Shown here one piece after another: positions 47,473-57,491 of a stretch of DNA of 64,000 nt (the stretch's first letter is position 1; each line of letters begins with the position of its first letter). The notes beneath the pieces were generated by a model that saw only the letters and a list, made by a program, of their open reading frames with translations, had not been told where the DNA came from and made no database searches. The stretch comes from Massilia frigida (lineage in GTDB: Bacteria > Pseudomonadota > Gammaproteobacteria > Burkholderiales > Burkholderiaceae_D): contig NZ_WHJG01000005.1 of the NCBI RefSeq assembly GCF_011682175.1, positions 186,001 through 250,000 of the forward strand. The letters are read 5' to 3'. The position numbers and the translations under genes are program-made.

Positions 47473-48845
47473 GGCGCCGTTTGTTCCTGGTTGCGGGAGC
47501 CGCCTGCGGCCTGAGTGCCTGCATGCCAGCCTTGCGTCCCGCGCCGCCGCTGTCGACAGTGACGGTACCCGATGCCTGGCGCGATAGCCCGGCCGGGCAG
47601 GCCACCGTGGATGCGCAATGGTGGCGCGCTTTCGGCGACCCGACCCTGACCAAGCTGGTGGAAGCGGCCCTCGCGCACAACACCAATGTGCTGGCCGCCG
47701 TGGCCCGGGTCGACCAGGCGCGCGCGCTCGTAACCGTGGCCGAGTCGGCGTCCCTGCCGGCCGTGAACGCCGTGCTGGGCGGCGCTTCCGCGCGCGCTCC
47801 GGCCGGCGCCGCCATGGTCCATTCGCGCTCGCTGCAGCCGGAATTGCAGGCCAGCTGGGAGCTCGATCTGTTCGGCCGCCTGCGCGACCAGTCGCGCGCG
47901 GCCTCGCTGCAGTACCAGGCCAGCCAGGCCGAACGCGATGGCGTGGCACTGTCGGTGGTCGCCAGCACGGCGCAGGCCTACGTGGGTTTGCTGGCGCTGG
48001 ACGCCCAACTGCAAATCACCAGGGCGACTGCCGCCTCGCGCGCGCAAGCGCTGCGCCTCGCGTCGGACCAGGCGCGCGTGGGCTACACCTCGCAGCTGCA
48101 ACTGACGCAGGCGCAGGCCGAAAATGAAACGGTGCTGCAAGCCATTCCCGAACTGGAGCTGGCCGTGCGCCGCCAGGAAAACAGCTTGCGCGTGCTGACG
48201 GGCGAGCTGCCGGGCGCGGTGCTGCGCGAACGCCGCTTCCAGGACTTGCCGGTGCTGCCGGCGCCGGCCTCGATTCCATCGGACCTGCTGGCGCGCCGGC
48301 CCGACGTGGCGCAGGGCCAGTTGCTGCTGGCGGCGAGCGACGCCAACTTGTCGGTGCGGCGCGCCGATTTTTTGCCGCACGTGACCATCAGCGCCAAATT
48401 CGGCAGCCTGCTCACCAACGGGCGCGATTACGATCCGGTCACCTTGTGGAGTTTGGGCGGCAGCGTGCTGGCGCCCGTGTTCTCCGCCGGGCGCTTGAAC
48501 GCGCAGGTGGGCGCGGCAACGGCGCAGCGCGACCAGGCGGCGTTTGCCTACCGCGCCGTGGTCCTGACAGCGTTCAGTGAAGTGGAAAATGCCCTCGCTG
48601 GCGTCGTGCGCCTGCAAACGCAGATGGCGCATGCGCAAAAGCGCCGCGACATCCTCGCGCGCACCCTGGATTTTGCGAAAGACCGCTACCAGGCCGGTTA
48701 TGCATCGTATCTGGAGGTGCTCGACGCGCAGCGCAATCTGTACCAGACCGAGCTCAACGCGGTGACCCTGCGCCAGAACCAGGTGAACAATATGGTGGCC
48801 TTGTACCGCGCACTGGGCGGCGGCTGGAGCGCCGCCGCGCAGTAA
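47469..48845 (+). CDS. NodT-type outer membrane efflux lipoprotein
   Basis: A 458-residue TolC-like channel. The signal peptide ends 'CGLSAC', a lipobox with the modified Cys at residue 18. Two OEP repeats follow, with 'AQWWRAFGDPTLTKLVEAAL', 'SWELDLFGRLR' and 'RPDVAQGQLLLAASDANLSV'. The start is GTG at 47469, overlapping the adaptor gene. It completes a three-gene efflux operon. A gene relic continues in the same frame just after its stop. Confidence 0.93.
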   Translation: MRRRLFLVAGAACGLSACMPALRPAPPLSTVTVPDAWRDSPAGQATVDAQWWRAFGDPTLTKLVEAALAHNTNVLAAVARVDQARALVTVAESASLPAVNAVLGGASARAPAGAAMVHSRSLQPELQASWELDLFGRLRDQSRAASLQYQASQAERDGVALSVVASTAQAYVGLLALDAQLQITRATAASRAQALRLASDQARVGYTSQLQLTQAQAENETVLQAIPELELAVRRQENSLRVLTGELPGAVLRERRFQDLPVLPAPASIPSDLLARRPDVAQGQLLLAASDANLSVRRADFLPHVTISAKFGSLLTNGRDYDPVTLWSLGGSVLAPVFSAGRLNAQVGAATAQRDQAAFAYRAVVLTAFSEVENALAGVVRLQTQMAHAQKRRDILARTLDFAKDRYQAGYASYLEVLDAQRNLYQTELNAVTLRQNQVNNMVALYRALGGGWSAAAQ

Positions 48846-48867
48846 CCGGCTAGCTCAGCCTGTACGG

Positions 48868-49016
48868 CAAGTCCGGCGCGCTTCGGCGACCTGCCGCAGA
48901 CGGCAACGCAATGCATCGGCCAAGCCACGCAGGCGGAACTGGAACAGTGGTGCCAACGCAGCCTGGACGCGCCCAGCCTGGCGGCGGTGTTCGGCGTCGA
49001 GCCGGCGCCCGCTTAG
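48868..49016 (+). pseudogene. Relic of a DUF4351/Rpn-nuclease-like C-terminus
   Basis: In the frame ending with TAG at 49014-49016 the sequence encodes 'RFGDLPQTATQCIGQATQ', 'AELEQWCQRSLDAPSLAAVF'. This looks like the C-terminal end of Rpn/PD-(D/E)XK transposase-associated proteins, which end in a helix with 'LExW..R.LDA.SL..VF'. There is no start codon and nothing upstream but the stop of the NodT gene. It seems to be a leftover of a larger gene. Confidence 0.45.
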
Positions 49017-49085
49017 GCTTGCGGCCCGGCGTGAACGGCCGGTGTCCTGAGCGGACCCGGCAGCGCTACAGCGGCTTGCGCCTTG

Positions 49086-49574
49086 TCAGGAGGCGTCGTC
49101 CGATGACGGCGCATCTTCGCGCTTGGCGCCCTGGAAGCCGTCGTACACGCGGCGGTGAAAAGCATACGAGCAGTTGTCGTCGCGCGCATCGTACTTGCCC
49201 ACCCACTCCATCAGGAAGGGCAGCATGTTGTCCTGTTCTTCTTTTGACGCATACTTGTGCGGCTCCCACGGCCGCTGCGCGTTGTTGGCCATGCAGGCAT
49301 CCTTGCCCGGATTGATGAACACCAGCTGGGTGCAGAACGGCAGCGCCGCCTCGATCAAGTCGCCGTAGCAGCCTTCCACCACCCAGTCGGCATGGCCGCG
49401 CACGAAGGCGTACAGGTCGGCCAGCACTTCATAGGCCGGCCGCGCCACCGCCACCGCTCCCGGCACCCAGTAGATGGTGTCGAGATCGAGGTGGCGCAGC
49501 TGGTGCAGCCCGGCCAGCTGGCGCGCGCGCCACGACTTGCCGGACCCTGAATTGCCCATGATGAGAACGCGCAT
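49086..49574 (-). CDS. P-loop nucleotide kinase-like protein (topology-modulation/FlaR family)
   Basis: A 162-residue P-loop NTPase. Walker A is 'GNSGSGKS' (about 7-14), followed by 'HLDLDTIYW' and 'WVVEGCYGDLIEAAL', typical of the small adenylate-kinase-like 'DNA topology modulation' proteins. The substrate is unknown. The C-terminal ~15 residues are acidic and Ser-rich. The gene starts nine bases after the stop of uvrA on the same strand, so it may be expressed with it. Confidence 0.8.
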   Translation of the reverse strand: MRVLIMGNSGSGKSWRARQLAGLHQLRHLDLDTIYWVPGAVAVARPAYEVLADLYAFVRGHADWVVEGCYGDLIEAALPFCTQLVFINPGKDACMANNAQRPWEPHKYASKEEQDNMLPFLMEWVGKYDARDDNCSYAFHRRVYDGFQGAKREDAPSSDDAS

Positions 49575-49583
49575 CGCGGTTCC

Positions 49584-52445
49584 TTACGCCAGCAGCGGCA
49601 CCAGGTATTTGCCGGTGACGCTCTCCGGATTGGCCGCCACGTCTTCCGGCGTGCCGCTGGCGACGATCCTGCCGCCGCCCGCGCCGCCTTCCGGACCCAG
49701 GTCGACGATCCAGTCGGCGGTCTTGACCACATCGAGATTGTGTTCGATGATGACCAGCGTGTTGCCCTGGTCGCGCAGGCGGTGGATCACCTTGAGCAGC
49801 AGGTCGATATCGTGGAAGTGCAGGCCGGTGGTCGGCTCGTCCAGGATGTAGAGCGTGCGCCCGGTGTCGCGCTTGGACAGTTCAAGCGACAGTTTGACGC
49901 GCTGCGCTTCACCGCCGGACAGGGTGGTTGCGCTCTGGCCGAGGCGGATATAGCCCAGGCCCACGTCGAGCAGGGTTTGCAGCTTGCGTGCGATCAGCGG
50001 CACCGGCTTGAAGAATTCGTGCGCCTCTTCCACCGTCATGCCCAGCACTTCGGTGATGTTCTTGCCCTTGTACTGCACTTCCAGCGTTTCGCGGTTATAG
50101 CGCTTGCCGTGGCAGACGTCGCACGGCACGTACACGTCCGGCAGGAAGTGCATCTCGACCTTGATCACGCCATCGCCCTGGCACGCTTCGCAGCGCCCGC
50201 CCTTGACGTTGAACGAGAAGCGCCCGGCGCTGTAGCCGCGCTCCTTGGCCGCCGGCACGCCCGAGAACAGGTCGCGGATCGGCGTGAACAAGCCGGTGTA
50301 GGTGGCCGGGTTCGAGCGCGGCGTGCGCCCGATCGGCGCCTGGTCGACCGAGATGACCTTGTCGAAGTGTTCCAGGCCGCTGATGGAGTCGTGCGGTGCC
50401 GGTTCGGTTTGCGAGCCATACAGGTGGCGCGACAGGGCCGGGTACAGCGTGTCGTTCACCAGCGACGATTTGCCGGAACCGGAAACGCCCGTCACGCAGG
50501 TCATCAGGCCGACCGGCAGCTTGAGGGTGACCTTTTTCAGGTTGTTGCCGGTGGCGCCGGTGATCACCACTTGCTTGTTGGCGTCGGCCACGTGGCGCTT
50601 CTTGGGCACCGCGATTTTCAGCGAGCCATTCAGGTAGCGCGCGGTCAGCGATTTTTTGTTCTTGAGGATGTCCTTGAGCGTGCCTTCGGCGATGATCTCG
50701 CCGCCATGCACGCCGGCGCCCGGACCCATGTCGACGATGTAGTCGGCGGTGCGGATCGCGTCTTCATCATGCTCGACCACCAGCACGCTGTTGCCGATGT
50801 CGCGCAGGTGCTTGAGGGTTTCGATCAGGCGGTCGTTGTCGCGCTGGTGCAGGCCGATCGACGGTTCATCGAGCACGTACATCACGCCGGTCAGGCCCGA
50901 ACCGATCTGCGAGGCCAGGCGGATGCGCTGCGCCTCGCCGCCCGAGAGCGTATCGGCGCTGCGGTCGAGCGACAGGTAGTCCAGTCCCACATTATTGAGG
51001 AACTTCAGGCGCGAGACGATTTCCTTGACCACGCGGTCGGCGATCTCTTTCTTGGCGCCCTTGAGGGTCAGCTTCTCGAAGAACTCCAGGCATTCGCGCA
51101 GCGGTTTGCGCGCGACCTCGTAGATGGCGCGCTGCTGCTTGCCGGTGCCGACCTTGACGAAGCGCGCTTCCACGCGCAGGCGCGCGCCTTCGCACGACGG
51201 GCACTGCTTCTCGTTGATGAACTTCGCCAGCTCCTCCTTGACAGCCATCGAATCGGTTTCGCGGTAGCGCCGCTGCAGGTTGGTGACCACGCCTTCGAAG
51301 GTATGCTCGCGAATCACGGTGCGACCGCGCTCGTTCACATAGGTGAACGGGATCGAGGTCTTGCCGGAGCCGTACAACACGGCCTGCTGCGAGGCCAGGT
51401 CGAGCTGCTCGAACGGCATGTCGATATCGAACTCGTAGTGCGCCGCCAGGTTCGACAGCATCTGGAAGTAGAACTGGTTGCGCCGGTCCCAGCCCTTCAC
51501 CGCGCCCGAGGCGAGCGACAGGTTGGGGAAGGCCACGATGCGGCGCGGGTCGAAAAATTCGATGTGGCCCAAGCCATCGCATTCAGGGCAGGCGCCCATC
51601 GGATTATTGAACGAGAACAGGCGCGGTTCGAGTTCCTGCAGCGAGTAGCCGCAGGTGTTGCAGGCGAACTTGTTGGAGTAGACGTGTTCCGCCCCGCCGC
51701 CTTCCGCGGCCCGATCCATCTCGAGCACCACGGCGCGCCCGTCGGCCAGGCGCAGCGCGGTCTCGAAGCTTTCGGCCACGCGCTGCTTGATCTCCGCATT
51801 GACCTTGACCCGGTCGATGACCACGTCGATGCTGTGCTTTTCGGTTTTCTTCAGCTTGGGCAGATCGTCGATCTCGTAGATCTTGGCGTCGTGGGTGCCG
51901 CTCTGGATGCGAAAGCGCACGAAGCCCTGCGCCTGCATCGACGCGAACAGGTCGCCGTGTTCGCCCTTGCGGTTGGCGACAACGGGCGCCAGGATCATCA
52001 GCTTGGTATCTTCCGGCATGGCCAGCACCGCGTCGACCATCTGCGACACCGTCTGCGCGGCCAGCGCGTGGTCCGGGTGGTTGATGCAGTAGGGCGTGCC
52101 GACGCGCGCGTACAGGAGGCGCAGGTAATCGTGGATCTCGGTGACCGTGCCGACCGTGGAACGCGGATTGTGCGAGGTGGCCTTCTGTTCGATCGAGATG
52201 GCCGGGGACAGGCCTTCGATCAGATCGACATCGGGCTTTTCCATCAACTGCAGGAACTGGCGCGCGTAGGCCGACAGCGATTCGACATAGCGGCGCTGCC
52301 CTTCGGCATACAAGGTGTCGAACGCCAGCGACGATTTGCCGGAGCCGGACAGGCCGGTGATCACGATCAGCTTGTTGCGTGGCAGGTCGAGATTGATGTT
52401 CTTCAGGTTGTGCGTACGTGCGCCGCGAATGCGGATCTGTTCCAT
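49584..52445 (-). CDS. uvrA: Excinuclease ABC subunit A
   Basis: A 953-residue damage-recognition ATPase of nucleotide excision repair. Two ABC modules are complete: Walker A '[14 protein letters not shown]' and '[14 protein letters not shown]', signatures '[12 protein letters not shown]' and '[12 protein letters not shown]'. Zinc-binding CxxC pairs ('CNTCG', 'CPECDG', 'CEACQG', 'CDVCHG') are present. Full length. It is divergent from ssb with a LexA-like box between, as in E. coli, so SOS control is likely. Confidence 0.97.
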   Translation of the reverse strand: MEQIRIRGARTHNLKNINLDLPRNKLIVITGLSGSGKSSLAFDTLYAEGQRRYVESLSAYARQFLQLMEKPDVDLIEGLSPAISIEQKATSHNPRSTVGTVTEIHDYLRLLYARVGTPYCINHPDHALAAQTVSQMVDAVLAMPEDTKLMILAPVVANRKGEHGDLFASMQAQGFVRFRIQSGTHDAKIYEIDDLPKLKKTEKHSIDVVIDRVKVNAEIKQRVAESFETALRLADGRAVVLEMDRAAEGGGAEHVYSNKFACNTCGYSLQELEPRLFSFNNPMGACPECDGLGHIEFFDPRRIVAFPNLSLASGAVKGWDRRNQFYFQMLSNLAAHYEFDIDMPFEQLDLASQQAVLYGSGKTSIPFTYVNERGRTVIREHTFEGVVTNLQRRYRETDSMAVKEELAKFINEKQCPSCEGARLRVEARFVKVGTGKQQRAIYEVARKPLRECLEFFEKLTLKGAKKEIADRVVKEIVSRLKFLNNVGLDYLSLDRSADTLSGGEAQRIRLASQIGSGLTGVMYVLDEPSIGLHQRDNDRLIETLKHLRDIGNSVLVVEHDEDAIRTADYIVDMGPGAGVHGGEIIAEGTLKDILKNKKSLTARYLNGSLKIAVPKKRHVADANKQVVITGATGNNLKKVTLKLPVGLMTCVTGVSGSGKSSLVNDTLYPALSRHLYGSQTEPAPHDSISGLEHFDKVISVDQAPIGRTPRSNPATYTGLFTPIRDLFSGVPAAKERGYSAGRFSFNVKGGRCEACQGDGVIKVEMHFLPDVYVPCDVCHGKRYNRETLEVQYKGKNITEVLGMTVEEAHEFFKPVPLIARKLQTLLDVGLGYIRLGQSATTLSGGEAQRVKLSLELSKRDTGRTLYILDEPTTGLHFHDIDLLLKVIHRLRDQGNTLVIIEHNLDVVKTADWIVDLGPEGGAGGGRIVASGTPEDVAANPESVTGKYLVPLLA

Positions 52446-52778
52446 GTGTTGTGTGCCTTAAACGGGTCAGCTCATACTATAGCCGTGTTTCAGAAGCGAC
52501 GTCTGCGGGGGACGATTGCCGCGTCCGCAGTTGCGCGAAAAGCGTATTGACGTTGCTCAGGGTTTTTGCTTATTTTCACTGTATATAATACCAGTATTTT
52601 TGTGTGTGCATGCGTATGATGGGCGCATAATATAGGGCACCATGGATGCGGACAGGACGCAGTAGGGAAGCATGAAGGACGCACTTTGGATGCGGTGGAG
52701 ATGCCCGCCGGAGTATAATCCTCGTCTAGAAAAATCATCGGGTTGCGGGACGCCGCAGCAGTTCAACAGGAGTAATAC
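52446..52778. other. Divergent uvrA-ssb promoter region
   Basis: A 333-base gap without genes. Its centre is A+T-rich and carries the LexA-like box at 52577-52596. A good ribosome site (CAGGAG) lies just before ssb. Confidence 0.65.
52577..52596. promoter_or_regulatory. LexA-like (SOS) box between uvrA and ssb
   Basis: CACTGTATATAATACCAGTA has CTGT-N8-CCAG, one base off the CTGT-N8-ACAG consensus. It contains a TATAAT that could be a -10 element, and stands in the place of the shared uvrA-ssb SOS box of E. coli. Confidence 0.75.
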
Positions 52779-53285
52779 ATGGCATCAGTCAATAAAGTCA
52801 TCATCGTCGGCAACTTGGGGCGCGATCCGGAAATCCGCTACATGCCCAGCGGTGACGCTATCGCCAACATTGCCGTCGCGACCTCGTACAAGTCGAAGGA
52901 CCGCAACACCGGTGAGCAAAAAGAGCTGACCGAATGGCACCGCATCTCGTTTTTCGGCCGCCTCGCTGAAATCGTCGGCCAGTACCTGAAAAAGGGTTCC
53001 TCGGTCTACGTTGAAGGCCGTCTGCAGACCCGTAAATACACCGACAAGGATGGCGTCGAGAAGTACGCGACCGAAATCGTCGCCGAACAGATGCAGATGC
53101 TGGGCGGACGCCAGGGCATGGGCGGCGACGCCGGCGGCGGCATGGATGATGGCGGCGGATACGATTCGCAGCCGCAGCAGAGCCGTCCGGCGCCACAGCG
53201 CCAGGCGCCACCTGCGCCTGCGGCACGTCCGGCCCCGAAGCCGGCCCCGAACTTCTCTGACATGGATGACGATATTCCGTTCTGA
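52779..53285 (+). CDS. ssb: Single-stranded DNA-binding protein
   Basis: A 168-residue SSB. The OB-fold (about 1-110) starts '[17 protein letters not shown]'; a Gly/Pro/Gln-rich linker follows; the acidic tip 'MDDDIPF' recruits partner proteins. Full length. A terminator follows immediately. Confidence 0.97.
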   Translation: MASVNKVIIVGNLGRDPEIRYMPSGDAIANIAVATSYKSKDRNTGEQKELTEWHRISFFGRLAEIVGQYLKKGSSVYVEGRLQTRKYTDKDGVEKYATEIVAEQMQMLGGRQGMGGDAGGGMDDGGGYDSQPQQSRPAPQRQAPPAPAARPAPKPAPNFSDMDDDIPF

Positions 53286-53310
53286 CGCCTAGTCTGCTGA
53301 TACTGTAAAC

Positions 53311-53346
53311 AAAGCCCTGTAAGTCACTGACTTACAGGGCTTTTTC
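53311..53346 (+). terminator. Rho-independent terminator after ssb
   Basis: The stem aaagccctgtaagtca/tgacttacagggcttt is followed by TTTTTCTTTT. The A run at its left end may let it also stop the converging TPR gene transcript. Confidence 0.9.
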
Positions 53347-53428
53347 TTTTACCAGCACTATATTTTGTGGCGCCAAGCCGATCCCATGCCGTCCGCCCAA
53401 GATCTGCGCGGGGCAAATGCGAAGCAAT

Positions 53429-54250
53429 TCAGTGCTCGGATTGCAGTGCAAGCAATTCGGCTCGCAACTGCTTCATTGCCGGGGTCTCACGTCGGGCGGC
53501 AGGGATCTGGTCGATGGACGCCAACCCCACTTGCACCGCCTCTTGCGCCGTAGATTGGCGCTCGGCAGCGAGCAGTATTTTTGCCTTGCGAAGGTACAGC
53601 TCAGGTAGACCTTGGCCTTGCATGATCATGGCATCCAGGCGTTTCAGGGCGTCGTCCCATGCTTTTGATTCGATGTCCAGGCTAATGGACTTGTTTTGCA
53701 GCACGTTCAACCTCCCGAGTTTTTGCATGCCTTCATCCAGACTAGCGTGCGCTTCCGCAGTGGCGCCGGCTTTGCTCTGCGCATCGGCAAGGTGCAGGTA
53801 ATGCTCAGGCGAGGGTTCGGCTGCCTGGTCCACTGCGATGCGGAACGACGCCCCGGCGCCACGATACTGTCCCTGCGCGAGCAGAATCTGTCCGTATAGA
53901 CTTTGGCCTCGCACGATTGCGCCTGGCTCACCTTTCAACATCGCCAGAAATTTTTCCGCGTACCGCCGTGCCTCGGTAAATCTTTTCTGATTGAAGGCCT
54001 GCTCGGCCAAGTAATAGTAGGCGGATCGCTCCTCAGGATTGAGCTTCAGGGCAGACGAGAAATCCTCGGTTGCGGACTTGTTATTCCCGTGTTCCATGTG
54101 AAGCCGTCCACGTTTGACAAGCAAGGGTGCACTTTTTCCTTCCCGCCGCATCGTCGCACTGAGATCTTGTATCTGGCTGTGCAAGGAGCCATGGGCCAGC
54201 GCCTGCCCGGTGAAAAAAAGCAGAGCGAATAACACCCGATTGAGCTGCAT
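53429..54250 (-). CDS. Exported TPR-repeat protein
   Basis: A 273-residue protein with a signal peptide (cleavage near 'GQALAHG') and tetratricopeptide repeats over most of the mature part, for example 'APLLVKRGRLHMEHGNNKSATEDFSSALKL' and 'ERSAYYYLAEQAFNQKRFTEARRYAEKFL' in outline. It lies 70 bases after the purple acid phosphatase gene on the same strand and may be co-transcribed. The ATG at 54250 has GAGG upstream. The gene looks less G+C-rich than most in the window. Confidence 0.75.
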   Translation of the reverse strand: MQLNRVLFALLFFTGQALAHGSLHSQIQDLSATMRREGKSAPLLVKRGRLHMEHGNNKSATEDFSSALKLNPEERSAYYYLAEQAFNQKRFTEARRYAEKFLAMLKGEPGAIVRGQSLYGQILLAQGQYRGAGASFRIAVDQAAEPSPEHYLHLADAQSKAGATAEAHASLDEGMQKLGRLNVLQNKSISLDIESKAWDDALKRLDAMIMQGQGLPELYLRKAKILLAAERQSTAQEAVQVGLASIDQIPAARRETPAMKQLRAELLALQSEH

Positions 54251-54320
54251 GATGGGATCCTCAACAAATAAAATGGGCGGGAGACCTTTCTCCCGCCACA
54301 TTCGAGCGAATCGTTACCGA

Positions 54321-56456
54321 TTAGTTCTGATACGTAATGCTTAAAGTCGGGCGCTGGGAGACAGTGCCATATTCGCTGGCGCGGAAGTCGACGCCGTCGC
54401 TGCTTGGGGAGCGGACGGTCAGGCCGTTATTGGCGACCGTACCGTTCAACCAGCCCTGCACCACGCTGATGCCGGCCGAATTGAGGGTGATGGTTTGAAG
54501 TCCATTGACACTTGGTACAAAGTTGCCGATCTCGGTACCCTGACTGCCGGCGACATTGGCGTTGGCCCAGGTGGCCGTGCTTTCGGTCCAGGCACTAGTT
54601 CGAGCGTAGAGCCGGTATGTGCCAGCGCTCGGGTTGAAGGTTTGTAGCTTCACACGAACCGACTTGACAGTGGCGGTGCTCGGGATGCCGGTCACGCTCC
54701 ACTTGAGCAGGGAGACCAGTTCGCCATTGGTGCTGTCCGACCCATCAGCGCGCACGGCGGCAGAGGTGCCGAAGCTGGAGCCGGTCGCACCACTGGCGAC
54801 ATAGGTATCCTGGGTGCCGGTGTAACCGTTCAATCCGTCGCGCAGATCGAGCGTCACCGTCGTGCTGCCGGCAGCGAGCGTCGTCGCGTTGGCCACATTC
54901 GAATAGGCCGAGTTGCCGGCACTGTTTTTGGCGCGTACCCGGTAAGAGTAGCTTGTGCTGGCGGCCAGCCCGGTGTTGCCGTACGACTGGATGTTGCTGC
55001 CGACCGGGGCCAGCGCTGCCCAGTTGACATTGTCGGTGGAACGCTCGATATCAAAGCCGGTTTCGTTATTGGCATTGTCGGTCCAGGTCACGTTAATGGC
55101 GGACGATGAAGCGGCCGTTGCCGTCAAGCCGCCAGGCGCTGCCGGAATGGCTGGCGGCGTGGTGCTTTTGCTGATGGTGAAATAATCACGCATGGTGCCG
55201 TTGTTGTTGAGATACTTGATGTCCAGGGTTTGGCTGGAAACATCAATGACCATCGAGCCCAATTCGTTAAGCGATAAAAACATGGCGGGATGATTCAACA
55301 GGCCGCCACTGACCTGGCCGGATGCGCCGACCACGGAATAGACTGCGCCGGAATGCGGCAGGCTGGCGGTTTTTGTATAGGCGCCCGTAGCATCGACGCG
55401 GCCGCTGCCGCCGTTGATTTCAAACGAGCTGTTGTAGCTGCTCGAGAGGCCGTAGTGGCCGTCGATGAATTTCGAGCGTTCATACGAATGGCTGTGTCCC
55501 GCAAGAACAAGGTCGACGCCATAGTTTTCCAGGATAGGCAGGAAATTCTGGCGCATCTCGATCATGTTGGTCTCGGTATCCGAATTGTGCGAACCCTTGG
55601 TGTAGGGCGGATGGTGCCAGATGGCGATCAACCAGGTCGCGGTGACATTCGCCAGATCGGCTTTCAGCCAGTTCATCATCGCGCCTGTGGTGGAGCGGCT
55701 GGTCTCGTTCGAGTCGAGCACGATGACGTGGATGTTGCCATAGTTGAACGAGTAATAGGCCTCGGTACCCGAAGCGACACCGCCGGCCTCGGCGTTTTTC
55801 GGAAAGGTGTGGATGTCATAGTAGGGCCCGCTCTGCGTCGCGGAATCGGCGCTGACGCCGTCGTGGTTGCCGATCGTGGCCCACAGCGGCGACTGGCGCA
55901 TCATCTCCGGGTACACGTTGAACATCTTGGTTTGATATTCGGCATCGGTACCGCTGTTGTAGGCGTTATCGCCGAGCATCATCCAGAAGTCCGTGTACCT
56001 GCTTCCGGTGTAATTGCGGTAGGCGTTGTAGACGGCTGCCTGGCCGGCTGAACCTGTGCCTGCATCGCCGATCACCCAGATACGGGTGGGCACCGCGGTG
56101 CCGGCCGTCGGCGAGGTTTTGAAAAAATACGTGGAGTCGCCTGCCTGCACGGCGCTGCTGGAGCCGACGTTGTAGAAATATGTCGTGTTCGGGTCGAGGC
56201 CGGTCAATTTGACGACGTGTTCAGTGGTGGATGCGGCGTTGGATGCGGGAGACGTCAGGCTGCCGGAACTGGTGCCATAGTGGACACGGCTATCGGTAGC
56301 GGTATCGGTACGCCAGCGCACAGTGATGCTATCGCTGCTTGCGCTTTGAAGGTAAGGCCCGCGTACGACGGTGGCTGCGAATGCAAGCGATGACGAAAAC
56401 AGAACGAGGAGCGCGACGCAGGACTTCAACACACCATGCTTTCTATTATGTAGCAT
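54321..56456 (-). CDS. Secreted purple acid phosphatase-like protein with Fn3 and DNRLRE domains
   Basis: A 711-residue exported metallophosphoesterase. After the signal peptide comes a PAP-type Fn3 domain (about 30-115), then the catalytic domain with GDAG (130-133), GDNAY (162-166), GNHD (196-199), 'WHHPPY' and 'GHSHSYER', which supply the two-metal site. A second Fn3 domain (about 440-530) and a DNRLRE-type C-terminal domain (about 535-711) complete it. The multi-domain tail suggests binding to a surface or polymer. A GGAGA site precedes the ATG. It follows the cytochrome gene by 141 bases. Confidence 0.9.
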   Translation of the reverse strand: MLHNRKHGVLKSCVALLVLFSSSLAFAATVVRGPYLQSASSDSITVRWRTDTATDSRVHYGTSSGSLTSPASNAASTTEHVVKLTGLDPNTTYFYNVGSSSAVQAGDSTYFFKTSPTAGTAVPTRIWVIGDAGTGSAGQAAVYNAYRNYTGSRYTDFWMMLGDNAYNSGTDAEYQTKMFNVYPEMMRQSPLWATIGNHDGVSADSATQSGPYYDIHTFPKNAEAGGVASGTEAYYSFNYGNIHVIVLDSNETSRSTTGAMMNWLKADLANVTATWLIAIWHHPPYTKGSHNSDTETNMIEMRQNFLPILENYGVDLVLAGHSHSYERSKFIDGHYGLSSSYNSSFEINGGSGRVDATGAYTKTASLPHSGAVYSVVGASGQVSGGLLNHPAMFLSLNELGSMVIDVSSQTLDIKYLNNNGTMRDYFTISKSTTPPAIPAAPGGLTATAASSSAINVTWTDNANNETGFDIERSTDNVNWAALAPVGSNIQSYGNTGLAASTSYSYRVRAKNSAGNSAYSNVANATTLAAGSTTVTLDLRDGLNGYTGTQDTYVASGATGSSFGTSAAVRADGSDSTNGELVSLLKWSVTGIPSTATVKSVRVKLQTFNPSAGTYRLYARTSAWTESTATWANANVAGSQGTEIGNFVPSVNGLQTITLNSAGISVVQGWLNGTVANNGLTVRSPSSDGVDFRASEYGTVSQRPTLSITYQN

Positions 56457-56597
56457 TTATTTTCTCCATATCCCAGGTTGGTGGAACAGCGTTGGTCATG
56501 CCCGGACGACGACTCCGTTCCTGCGCACGACAAAGTGCCGGGCAGGTGATCGTTTCATTGGTGGCGCAGCGGCGGTCGTCATGTCGACCAATTCGGC

Positions 56598-57491
56598 TCA
56601 CTTGCGCTCTTCGGAATGGGATCTGAGCAGCGCCAGCGACTTCAGGCGCTCACTGGAAGACCCCGGTAGTGTTTGCATCAATTCCTCATCAGGAAGCGTG
56701 GCAGCTGCCTTCAGCCACAGATCCGCAGCCGTCCGGTCAAGCTTGGCTGCGGCGGGTAATTCCATGCGTGGTCTGAGCGAAAGTACATAAAACGACACGG
56801 CCCACAATTCGTCCTCTGCCAGGGAAGAAAAGCTTGGCATTGCGGTGTTTTGAACTCCCAATTTGGCGGAGGTAAAGACGGACAACGGCGACATGGACGC
56901 CATGCGTGCCGAATCGAGAAAATTCATTGGCGTCGAAGCCAGTGCCTGCGCTGCGACGCCTCGCCCATTGCCCATTGCGCCGTGACAGGAGGCGCAGTGC
57001 GCCGTGAATAGTTGTTTTCCATGGGTCAGGCTGGGCCAATTGCCGGGTGCTGTCGCCGTTCCGGCTGCTACGTAGATGGCATCACGCGCTTTCAATGCCT
57101 GCTTCTTGATGGCATCGGGCTGCGCTTTTTCCTTGATCAGCTCGATGAGCCTGGCAATATCCCTGCGAATGGCAGGCTGTGAGCTGATCGCTTTTACCTG
57201 CTCACTGACTTCCAGCGCGGAACCGCTGACGACGAGTTGTTCGACGTATTCATCTTCGTCGATAATTTTTCCGTTCAATACGGCGAGCGCATAGTCGCGG
57301 GAGACATAATCGAGCATCTGCGCCACAAAATCGGCCGTGTATGCGGGCCGGATGCTTTCCTGTGCCGATGTGTTTGCCACCACGCCGAGATAGAGCAGCA
57401 ATGCCGAGATCGCCATGGATGCGAGTGCGGAAGATGCCATGCCTTGCAGCGGAGATTTTCTACTGGCGGCAGCCAAATCTTTATCGATCAT
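56598..57491 (-). CDS. Orphan c-type cytochrome, similar to the N-terminus of FTR1 iron permease fusions
   Basis: A 297-residue protein. One span near the N-terminus (about 20-40) is followed by a helical region with 'YVSRDYALAVLNGKIIDEDEYVEQLVVSG' in outline, then a cytochrome c domain with Cys166-Ala-Ser-Cys169-His170 and 'SFSSLAEDELWAVSFYVLSLR'. This order matches the N-terminal half of FTR1 family iron permeases of betaproteobacteria. The permease half is absent here: the frame stops at 56598 and the next 141 bases hold nothing like it. It is either a dedicated small protein or the stub of a fusion. The neighbours do not include other ferrous iron uptake genes. Confidence 0.75.
   Translation of the reverse strand: MIDKDLAAASRKSPLQGMASSALASMAISALLLYLGVVANTSAQESIRPAYTADFVAQMLDYVSRDYALAVLNGKIIDEDEYVEQLVVSGSALEVSEQVKAISSQPAIRRDIARLIELIKEKAQPDAIKKQALKARDAIYVAAGTATAPGNWPSLTHGKQLFTAHCASCHGAMGNGRGVAAQALASTPMNFLDSARMASMSPLSVFTSAKLGVQNTAMPSFSSLAEDELWAVSFYVLSLRPRMELPAAAKLDRTAADLWLKAAATLPDEELMQTLPGSSSERLKSLALLRSHSEERK

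Noticed and set aside
49740-52550. A 936-codon plus-strand open frame opposite uvrA
   Set aside because: Antisense shadow; uvrA is complete and conserved on the other strand.
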